Below, one piece after another: positions 43,614 to 49,618 of a DNA stretch of 64,000 nucleotides. The DNA is from Marinoscillum sp049115815 (lineage in GTDB: Bacteria > Bacteroidota > Bacteroidia > Cytophagales > Cyclobacteriaceae). The notes below the pieces were generated by a model that was given only the letters and a program-made list of their open reading frames with translations, was not told the origin of the DNA and ran no database searches. Positions within the stretch are counted from its first letter, which is position 1; the number at the start of each line of letters is the position of its first letter. The DNA is taken from assembly GCA_049115815.1 (NCBI GenBank), contig JAGDZO010000005.1, positions 124,001 through 188,000 of the forward strand. Reading direction: 5' to 3'. The translations under genes were made by a program, and so were the position numbers.

Positions 43614-45461
43614 CTATTTCCTCTTCTTTTTGTCTTTATTCTTATCCTTGTTTTTTACTTTTTGAGCCTTGACCTTTTCTTTCTCAGCCTTTATGCGCTC
43701 GGCTTCTGCAATGACTCGTTGCTCCTCGGCTATAATGCGTTGTTCCTCGGCCATGACTCGTTGTTCTTCTGCGATGACTTTCTGCTCTTCTGCCATCATA
43801 CGCTGTTCTTCAGCAATAAGCATCTGCTCTTTTTCCACCAGTTCCATTTGCAAATACATCTCTCCTTCTGCCATTTCCTTAGTTTCTTGAGCCTCTTCTA
43901 TTGCATCTCTGATGGCTAAGTTTCTTGACTCAACCGCTCGCTCATACGCAAGTACTTCCTCAGCCGAGCTACTCTCATTGATCTGAAAAACTACTTCATC
44001 CGAATCAGGTGCTACTACAGGTTTTGGTTCAGCAGGTTGCTTAGCAGGTTTTGGGGCCTTTGGTTTAGCTGAAAATTGAAAGTCATTGATATACTTGACA
44101 GGGTTCACAGGTTTATCATTCTTCAGAACCGAATAATGCAGATGCGGCCCCTTGGATAACCCCGAGTTACCGGTCGCACCAATGACTTGACCTTTTTTGA
44201 CTAACGCTCCCTCCTTCACGCCTAATTTCGACAAATGTGCAAAGCGTGTCATGAAACCATCTTCATGCTCAATATCAATCCTCTTTCCCCAGTTTTTGAA
44301 TTCCTGAGAAACGACCACTTTTCCATCTGCGGTTGCGATGATAGGAGTGCCTATTTTGGCTCGAAAATCTATTCCCGAATGGTATTTTTCCTGATTATCA
44401 ACGGGATCAAACCGCATCCCAAAATGGGAGGTTACTTCAATTTTATCATTGGGTAATTTCAATGGCAAAATCGAGGGTATTTTATCATCCGCACTTATTA
44501 AGACTTCAACATTCAAAGGATGTTCAGATTCAGGCATATCTGAAGAAATTTCAGACAAGCTGTGAATAAGTTCGGGTTGACTGAGCTTCACTGGTTCAAA
44601 CGAAAACAGCATGGTCATTCCGCCAAGTAAAGGCAGCAGCAATACAATTCTCCAGAGAGAATATTTATTTGATTGATTACGATTCATCATTTCAATTCTT
44701 TGTTTAATGGTTGAAAAATTGAAGAAACTCACTGGGCCGGCCAAACTTCCACCAGCCAATTGCAAAAGCAATTGCTGATAAGAAATTTTGACAGTTGAGT
44801 CATGAATAATCCGGTCATCTACCTGATACTCATGTACCTCGATCAGTAGCTTCCTCAAGAAGTATATGAAAGGGTTGAACCAAAAAAGAACAAGAATGAA
44901 ATCTACAAGCATGCGGTCAAACGAATGAGCCAGCCTAACATGCCACATTTCGTGTTTCATCACCAAATCCAAGTTCTCCGCATCTGAAATATTTCCAGGA
45001 ACAAATACGGATTTGAAGAAAGAAAACGGTTGGGAATGAGGTGTTCTAAACACCGAGACTCCCTTATCATAATTAATTAATGGATAGCTTTTTTTAAGAT
45101 TTTTGATTTTAAAAAAATTAATGAAGTAGCGCGACAAAAAGAACAGCATCCCTCCTCCATAGCAAAGAGTAAACAGCAGCACATAGTCAATGGAGTAAGA
45201 CACCAGCTGCTCTACAGCAGGCTGTTCACTTACCTGTGCAATGCGCGTGGCAATCATCTCCACCATAGGTGCTTGCGTCACTTCAGTGTTAGCGAGATCC
45301 AACCTTATTATTGGCAAGGCAAATCCAACTGGGATCGCTCCTAGCAAATAGATTCTATTGAATCCATAGTAGGTTAGTTTCCTGAGCCCAATCACATAAA
45401 AAAGAACCAATACAGCTTGGCAAGCAGCCACCTGAAGGAGATACGTCATCCAATCACCCAT
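43614..45461 (-). CDS. M56 (BlaR1-like) peptidase fused to M23 peptidase with coiled-coil tail
   Basis: A 615-residue membrane protein. The N-terminal part has membrane helices and the M56 zinc site HEMWH (near residue 190) with EVHEYQVDD downstream, as in BlaR1/MecR1 sensors that cleave or inactivate BlaI. After a further helix comes an M23 domain: HSGIDFRAKIGTPIIATADG, HLHYSV, with all zinc ligands present, so a peptidoglycan-binding or -cutting part faces the periplasm. The tail of about 110 residues is helical, with seven-residue AEEQR repeats and a Lys-rich end. The start at 45461 overlaps blaI by eight bases; 45449 is possible. It probably signals envelope damage to BlaI. Confidence 0.9.
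   Translation of the reverse strand: MGDWMTYLLQVAACQAVLVLFYVIGLRKLTYYGFNRIYLLGAIPVGFALPIIRLDLANTEVTQAPMVEMIATRIAQVSEQPAVEQLVSYSIDYVLLFTLCYGGGMLFFLSRYFINFFKIKNLKKSYPLINYDKGVSVFRTPHSQPFSFFKSVFVPGNISDAENLDLVMKHEMWHVRLAHSFDRMLVDFILVLFWFNPFIYFLRKLLIEVHEYQVDDRIIHDSTVKISYQQLLLQLAGGSLAGPVSFFNFSTIKQRIEMMNRNQSNKYSLWRIVLLLPLLGGMTMLFSFEPVKLSQPELIHSLSEISSDMPESEHPLNVEVLISADDKIPSILPLKLPNDKIEVTSHFGMRFDPVDNQEKYHSGIDFRAKIGTPIIATADGKVVVSQEFKNWGKRIDIEHEDGFMTRFAHLSKLGVKEGALVKKGQVIGATGNSGLSKGPHLHYSVLKNDKPVNPVKYINDFQFSAKPKAPKPAKQPAEPKPVVAPDSDEVVFQINESSSAEEVLAYERAVESRNLAIRDAIEEAQETKEMAEGEMYLQMELVEKEQMLIAEEQRMMAEEQKVIAEEQRVMAEEQRIIAEEQRVIAEAERIKAEKEKVKAQKVKNKDKNKDKKKRK
43700..43830 (-). repeat. 21-bp tandem coding repeats (AEEQR heptads)
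   Basis: Six consecutive seven-residue units of the type (I/M)-(A)-E-E-Q-(R/K)-(V/M/I) in the tail of the M56/M23 protein. At the DNA level they are imperfect 21-bp repeats. They should form a long regular coiled coil. Such a tract can change length by slippage. Confidence 0.8.
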
Positions 45462-45834
45462 TGCCTTCTTGCTTTTTGATCTCATGGGAGATCATGTCTT
45501 GGATTTCCTTAAGTTCTTCCAAACTCAAGTCCTGCTGCTGAGTGAAAAATGATGCGAATTGGCTCGGAGAATCATTGAAAAAGGTATGCACCATCCCACT
45601 CAGTGAGTCCTTGGCATAATTGGCCTTACTTACCAGTGGGTAGTATTCCCTTGACTTACCATGAGTCTCAAATCCAATAAATTCTTTCTTTACCAACACA
45701 TTCACTACGGTAGATACCGTAGTGTAAGCAGGGGCAGGCTCTGGGAACTCACCCATGATATCCTTGAGGTATCCTTTCCCCAACTTCCACAAGTACTTCA
45801 TTACTTGCTCTTCTGCTTTGGTCAACGCTTTCAT
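45454..45834 (-). CDS. BlaI/MecI/CopY family repressor
   Basis: A 126-residue winged-helix repressor. LTKAEEQVMKYLWKLGKGYL and YTTVSTVVNVLVKKEFIGFE are the typical recognition helix and wing; the C-terminal helices dimerise. It binds paired dyads and is normally inactivated when its M56 partner is activated. The partner gene overlaps its stop codon. Two dyads lie in its own promoter, so it most likely represses this operon. The start codon follows a TAAGTTTG box by four bases. Confidence 0.94.
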   Translation of the reverse strand: MKALTKAEEQVMKYLWKLGKGYLKDIMGEFPEPAPAYTTVSTVVNVLVKKEFIGFETHGKSREYYPLVSKANYAKDSLSGMVHTFFNDSPSQFASFFTQQQDLSLEELKEIQDMISHEIKKQEGNG

Positions 45835-45838
45835 GAAA

Positions 45839-45882
45839 CAAACTTATAACTATATATATAGTAATACAACTATTTTTATAGT
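45839..45882 (-). promoter_or_regulatory. blaI promoter with two operator dyads
   Basis: On the minus strand TTG (45869-45867) and TAAGTTTG (45846-45839) are 20 bases apart. ACTATATATATAGT (45849-45862, perfect palindrome) and ACTATTTTTATAGT (45869-45882, near palindrome) lie in the spacer and just upstream, 20 bp apart centre to centre, i.e. on the same face of the helix. This is the layout of a BlaI-type autorepressed promoter. Confidence 0.75.
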
Positions 45883-45985
45883 AATGATCAATACCATCTA
45901 TCCTTCTACCAGTTCATTAATCAAATAAAACGACTCAAATCAGCACATTTCACACTATTTTGCGCCCGCAAAAACAAACTAACCC

Positions 45986-47818
45986 ATGAAAATAAAAACC
46001 TTAAATGCAGCGATATTGATGCTATCTATAGCATTCATATGGTCGTGCGCTCCTCAGTCTGAGGAAAAAACTTATTCTCCTGAAGAGATAGTGCAAGCTT
46101 CAAAAGCCGCGAATGAATTTTTCGATCGTGTATTCGATGAAGCCATTGACAGATCTCCTGAGTACCAATCGTATCTGGGCATCAAAAAAGACTATGGCAA
46201 GTGGGATGATCGTTCTCCCGAGAATGAAAAGATAGAATTGAAATTCACCAAGGAGAATTTGGCATGGGCCAAAGCAAATATCGATCGTGAGGCATTGGAT
46301 CACCAAACGAAGATTAGCTACGATCTTTTTGTTCAAGATTCAGAAAATCAAATTTCTGATTACAAGTACAGATTGCACAACTATCCGATTCACCAAATGA
46401 GAGGTAACCACACCAATGTGGCGTCTATGCTGATCAATATTCACAGAATATCAGATTCTAGTGATGCTGCAGCCTATATCTCTCGACTGAATGGTGTAGA
46501 GCAGATGTTCGATCAGGTAATAGAAAATCTGAAAGAGCGTGAAACAGCAGGCATCGTACCTCCCAAGTTCATCTATCCATATGCCATAGAGGCAAGCGCC
46601 AATATCATTAAGGGTTTCCCAATAGACAAAAGCAAAGAGCAAAACACGCTCTATGAAGACTTCTTAGGTAAGCTCGACAAAATAGAATTGGATCCTATTG
46701 CTAAGGCGCAATTAACCAAAGGGGCTCAAGATGCCTTAGTGAATAATGTAAAGCCTGCTTACGACAAGTTGATCGCATTCCTAAAAGAGCAAGAAACCCG
46801 CGCTACCACTGATGATGGTGCATGGAAATTTCCTGATGGAAAAGCATACTACAACAATGCCTTGAAGCGAACCACTACTACTGACCTCACTGCTGAGGAA
46901 ATACATCAAACAGGATTGAGAGAAGTAGCTAGGATTCATGGTGAGATGAAAGACATCATGAAGCAGGTAGACTTTGAAGGAACGCTGCAAGAGTTTTTTA
47001 CATTTTTGAAGACCGACGAGCAATTTTACTATCCTAACACAGACGAAGGGAAAATAGCCTACATCGATAGTGCTACCACGATCATCAACAATATGAAGCA
47101 GCAATTGGACGCTTTATTCATCACCAAACCAAAAGCGGAGATAGTGGTGAAACGCGTGGAGGCATTCCGTGAGCAGTCTGCGGGTAAGGCATTTTACCAA
47201 GCGCCTGCTCCTGATGGCTCTCGACCTGGCACCTATTACGCCAACCTGTATAACAGTAAGAATATGCCAAAATACGAAATGGAAGCACTGGCTTACCATG
47301 AAGGAATTCCTGGACATCACATGGACAGAACTATTGCCCAAGAACTGACAGGTATTCCTAAGTTTAGAAAATTTGGCGGCTATACAGCTTACGTAGAAGG
47401 CTGGGGACTTTACTGTGAGTTTATCCCTAAGGAAATGGGCATGTATAGCAACCCTTATGCTGACTATGGCCGATTAGCTATGGAACTTTGGAGAGCATGC
47501 AGGCTAGTAGTTGATACCGGAATTCATACCAAAAAATGGACAAGAGAAGAAGGCATTGAATATTACCTGACCAACACTTCCGGAAGCGAGCGCGAATGTG
47601 TGAGAATGGTAGAACGACATATTGTGATGCCATCACAGGCTACAGCTTACAAGATCGGTATGTTGAAGATATTAGAACTCAGAGCTAAAGCTAAAACTGC
47701 CATGGGTGAGAAATTTGACATCCGAGAGTTTCACGATGTGGTGCTCACTAGTGGGTCCGTTCCATTGAGCGTATTGGAAGATTTGGTGGACAAATACATC
47801 GCTAGCAAAGCGAGCTAA
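45986..47818 (+). CDS. DUF885 family zinc hydrolase lipoprotein
   Basis: A 610-residue exported lipoprotein (lipobox FIWSC, Cys21) of the DUF885 family. The zinc site is HEGIPGHHM near residue 440, followed by FGGYTAYVEGWGLYCEFIPK, which supplies the next ligand. YYANLYNSKNMPKYEMEALA is characteristic. Members are predicted metallo-carboxypeptidases or related hydrolases in the periplasm or at the cell surface. It is a single-gene unit with a strong terminator. Confidence 0.92.
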   Translation: MKIKTLNAAILMLSIAFIWSCAPQSEEKTYSPEEIVQASKAANEFFDRVFDEAIDRSPEYQSYLGIKKDYGKWDDRSPENEKIELKFTKENLAWAKANIDREALDHQTKISYDLFVQDSENQISDYKYRLHNYPIHQMRGNHTNVASMLINIHRISDSSDAAAYISRLNGVEQMFDQVIENLKERETAGIVPPKFIYPYAIEASANIIKGFPIDKSKEQNTLYEDFLGKLDKIELDPIAKAQLTKGAQDALVNNVKPAYDKLIAFLKEQETRATTDDGAWKFPDGKAYYNNALKRTTTTDLTAEEIHQTGLREVARIHGEMKDIMKQVDFEGTLQEFFTFLKTDEQFYYPNTDEGKIAYIDSATTIINNMKQQLDALFITKPKAEIVVKRVEAFREQSAGKAFYQAPAPDGSRPGTYYANLYNSKNMPKYEMEALAYHEGIPGHHMDRTIAQELTGIPKFRKFGGYTAYVEGWGLYCEFIPKEMGMYSNPYADYGRLAMELWRACRLVVDTGIHTKKWTREEGIEYYLTNTSGSERECVRMVERHIVMPSQATAYKIGMLKILELRAKAKTAMGEKFDIREFHDVVLTSGSVPLSVLEDLVDKYIASKAS

Positions 47819-47838
47819 GACACATTCCGAATGCATTG

Positions 47839-47876
47839 AAAGCCCTTTAGGTCTCCGACCTAAAGGGCTTTTTTGG
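47839..47876 (+). terminator. Terminator of the DUF885 gene
   Basis: AAAGCCCTTTAGGTC (47839-47853) pairs perfectly with GACCTAAAGGGCTTT (47857-47871) over a three-base loop, then a T-run. Confidence 0.95.
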
Positions 47877-47976
47877 TTTAAAGCAGATCCTACCGACCAT
47901 GTAATGAACGAATCTATTGGGGCAAAGGCGCGTTAGACTGTTATGATATAAATATTTTTTAACTAACCCCTTAACT

Positions 47977-48345
47977 ATGTCAGTATTAGAAAAAGCACAA
48001 AAACTTCAGCAAATGATGGCTGATAATAACTCGATGGATGCTTTCGAAGAGTTGTATCATGAAGATGTGGTGGTAATAGAAATGCCCACTGGAGAAAAAC
48101 GTGAAGGCAAAGCAGCTCAGAGAGCAGCCATACAAGAATGGTTTGGAATGGTAACCGAATTTCACGGTGGTGGAGTAGGTGCTATATGCTCAGACGAGGA
48201 AAATCAAATTACCACGACTGAGACCTGGATGGACATCACCATGAAAGAAGGAGGTCGAATGAAAATGTCTGAAGTGGCCGTACAGCAATGGAAAGATGGT
48301 CAGATCATAGAAGAGAAGTTTTACTACCATATGCCTGGTCAGTAA
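47977..48345 (+). CDS. SnoaL/NTF2-like protein
   Basis: A 122-residue cytosolic protein with the NTF2-like cone fold: KAQKLQQMMADNNSMDAFEE, LYHEDVVVIEMPTGEKREGK, AAIQEWFGMVTEFH and QWKDGQIIEEKFYYHMPGQ. Catalytic use of the pocket cannot be told. It is a single gene between two terminators. Confidence 0.88.
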   Translation: MSVLEKAQKLQQMMADNNSMDAFEELYHEDVVVIEMPTGEKREGKAAQRAAIQEWFGMVTEFHGGGVGAICSDEENQITTTETWMDITMKEGGRMKMSEVAVQQWKDGQIIEEKFYYHMPGQ

Positions 48346-48364
48346 TAATCGACCCAAAATGAAA

Positions 48365-48399
48365 GTCCCTATTCAGCGTGCCGAATAGGGACATTTTTT
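48365..48399 (+). terminator. Terminator of the SnoaL-like gene
   Basis: GTCCCTATTC (48365-48374) pairs with GAATAGGGAC (48383-48392), followed by ATTTTTTG. Confidence 0.93.
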
Positions 48400-48420
48400 G
48401 TACCTGCTCCAAATAAATAT

Positions 48421-48494
48421 TAAGCCGTTTGATCCAACCTATCAGCCAACCACATCTTGATCAATGATTGTCTGGTGACACCTAACCATTTTGA
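48421..48494 (-). pseudogene. brnA 3'-end remnant / left copy of a direct repeat
   Basis: These 74 bases match the end of the intact brnA (49091-49164) at 69 of 74 positions and encode SKWLGVTRQSLIKMWLADRL followed by DQTA and a stop. Beyond 48494 the similarity stops abruptly, so only the last 24 codons remain. Only two of the 24 residues differ from the intact copy (Trp for Arg, Asp for Asn). Confidence 0.88.
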
Positions 48495-48520
48495 CTGATA
48501 TATCAAAACAGCTACCTTTG
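48489..48520 (+). promoter_or_regulatory. Promoter of the RelE-type module
   Basis: TTTTG (48489-48493) and TACCTTTG (48513-48520) are 19 bases apart, matching the Bacteroidota consensus. The -33 element lies in the edge of the brnA remnant. The leader to the ATG at 48540 is about 15 bases. Confidence 0.65.
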
Positions 48521-48539
48521 GATACAGAGTTGACCTACT

Positions 48540-48746
48540 ATGAAGTTAATCCTTGACGTAAAAGACGATAAAGCCCTATTCCTATTGGAGTTACTAAAAA
48601 ACTTCCCTTTTGTAAGTGCAAAAGAGATTTCACCATATAATGCAGAAATCCTGGAAGGCTTAAAAGATTCCGTAGAGCAAGTAAATCTTGTTAAGGAAGA
48701 AAAGGTAAAACTCAAATCTGCCAAGGATCTCCTTGATGAACTTTGA
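48540..48746 (+). CDS. Putative antitoxin of the RelE-type module
   Basis: A 68-residue protein beginning MKLILDVKDDKALFLLELLK, a short strand and helix typical of antitoxins that precede RelE/YafQ-like toxins in Bacteroidota. The remainder is a charged helix ending LKSAKDLLDEL that probably wraps the toxin. It precedes and overlaps the toxin gene by 11 bases, the usual order. The dimerisation and DNA-binding part is too short to classify. Confidence 0.8.
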   Translation: MKLILDVKDDKALFLLELLKNFPFVSAKEISPYNAEILEGLKDSVEQVNLVKEEKVKLKSAKDLLDEL

Positions 48747-49053
48747 AATTGTCTATACGGACAATTTCGCCAAGGAAGTCAAGCGACTAGCCAAAAAATA
48801 TCGCTCGCTCAAAAGCGATCTCTCAGATTTAATAGAGAGTTTAGAAGAAAAACCGAATCAAGGAGTTCCCATTGGAAATGATTGCTATAAGATCAGGATG
48901 TCCATCAAGTCCAAAGGAAAAGGTAAATCTGGTGGTGCAGGAATCATAACCCATATTTATATAGATGGGGCTACCGTATTCCTACTTTCCATTTACGACA
49001 AAGTCACTATTTCCGACAAGGAATTGAATGCTATTTTGAAACATTTGAGCTAA
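48736..49053 (+). CDS. RelE/ParE-superfamily toxin
   Basis: A 105-residue protein with the RelE fold: FEIVYTDNFAKEVKRLAKKY, LSDLIESLEEKPNQGVPIG, CYKIRMSIKSKGKGKSGGAG and VFLLSIYDKVTISDKELNAI. The Gly/Lys-rich loop and the YDK..I end are common in Bacteroidota mRNA-interferase toxins of this group. It may cleave mRNA on ribosomes. The ATG at 48736 overlaps the antitoxin gene by 11 bases; a TTG one codon earlier is unlikely. Confidence 0.87.
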   Translation: MNFEIVYTDNFAKEVKRLAKKYRSLKSDLSDLIESLEEKPNQGVPIGNDCYKIRMSIKSKGKGKSGGAGIITHIYIDGATVFLLSIYDKVTISDKELNAILKHLS

Positions 49054-49089
49054 AAACTTTGTATGATTTCTGATTTCGATCGGAAGGAA

Positions 49090-49317
49090 CTAAGCCGTTT
49101 GATTCAACCTATCAGCCAACCACATCTTAATCAATGATTGTCTGGTGACACCCAATCGTTTTGATTCTCTATCTAAAGACTCAACCATCCATGTGGGAAA
49201 ATCCACATTGACGCGTTTTTGATTGGCATTAATCTTTTTGATGCTTTTTTGATCAAAAGCATTGAGGATATTTTCTTTTCCCTCATCAAATTTCTTATCT
49301 ACTTCTTTCGCTTTCAT
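49090..49317 (-). CDS. brnA: BrnA-type antitoxin
   Basis: A 75-residue ribbon-helix-helix antitoxin. KRVNVDFPTWMVESLDRESK and RLGVTRQSLIKMWLADRL are the CopG/BrnA pattern: a strand pairing two monomers on DNA, then two helices. It neutralises BrnT and represses the pair. It follows brnT and overlaps it by 23 bases. Its last 74 bases are repeated at 48421-48494. Confidence 0.9.
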   Translation of the reverse strand: MKAKEVDKKFDEGKENILNAFDQKSIKKINANQKRVNVDFPTWMVESLDRESKRLGVTRQSLIKMWLADRLNQTA

Positions 49318-49570
49318 ATATCGCTATTTCGTTTTTCCTAGATCTCCGAACGGAAATAATCCGAGTTTTACCTGCTCTAATTGTCGTGATGGCAGACCAA
49401 TGTTTTTTAGCTATTCTAGCAATCAGCAAAAATCGTGGTTCATCCATCGGTTTTGCTTGCAGTTCAATTGCGTCTGGATCCTTCCAAAGTTCTCTGGCCT
49501 CCTCAAAACTAACACCATGCTTGGCAAGGTTTGAAGCACTCTTATTTGAATCAAACTCGAATTCAATCAC
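49295..49570 (-). CDS. brnT: BrnT-type ribonuclease toxin
   Basis: A 91-residue RelE-like RNase of the BrnT family. Family features: FEFDSNKSASNLAKHGVSFE, EARELWKDPDAI, RFLLIARIAKKHWSAI and RIISVRRSRKNEIAIYESE. The toxin gene precedes the antitoxin gene, the normal BrnTA order. The start is a GTG four bases after a TATATTTG box. Length is normal, so the module looks intact. Confidence 0.93.
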   Translation of the reverse strand: MIEFEFDSNKSASNLAKHGVSFEEARELWKDPDAIELQAKPMDEPRFLLIARIAKKHWSAITTIRAGKTRIISVRRSRKNEIAIYESERSR

Positions 49571-49574
49571 TATA

Positions 49575-49606
49575 CAAATATATAATTATTATACCTTTAT
49601 TACTCA
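49575..49606 (-). promoter_or_regulatory. brnT promoter
   Basis: On the minus strand TTG (49606-49604) and TATATTTG (49582-49575) are 21 bases apart. The GTG start codon follows the -7 box by four bases, implying a leaderless message. Confidence 0.7.
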
Positions 49607-49618
49607 ATGCAAAAAAAC

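Noticed and set aside
43700..43830. A possible CRISPR-like array of about 21-bp units
   Set aside because: The units are directly tandem without spacers, in frame, and encode a coiled coil. No cas genes nearby.
43669..43890. Plus-strand repetitive frames that look like a Ser/Cys repeat protein
   Set aside because: They are the antisense reading of the AEEQR heptad repeats of the M56/M23 protein.
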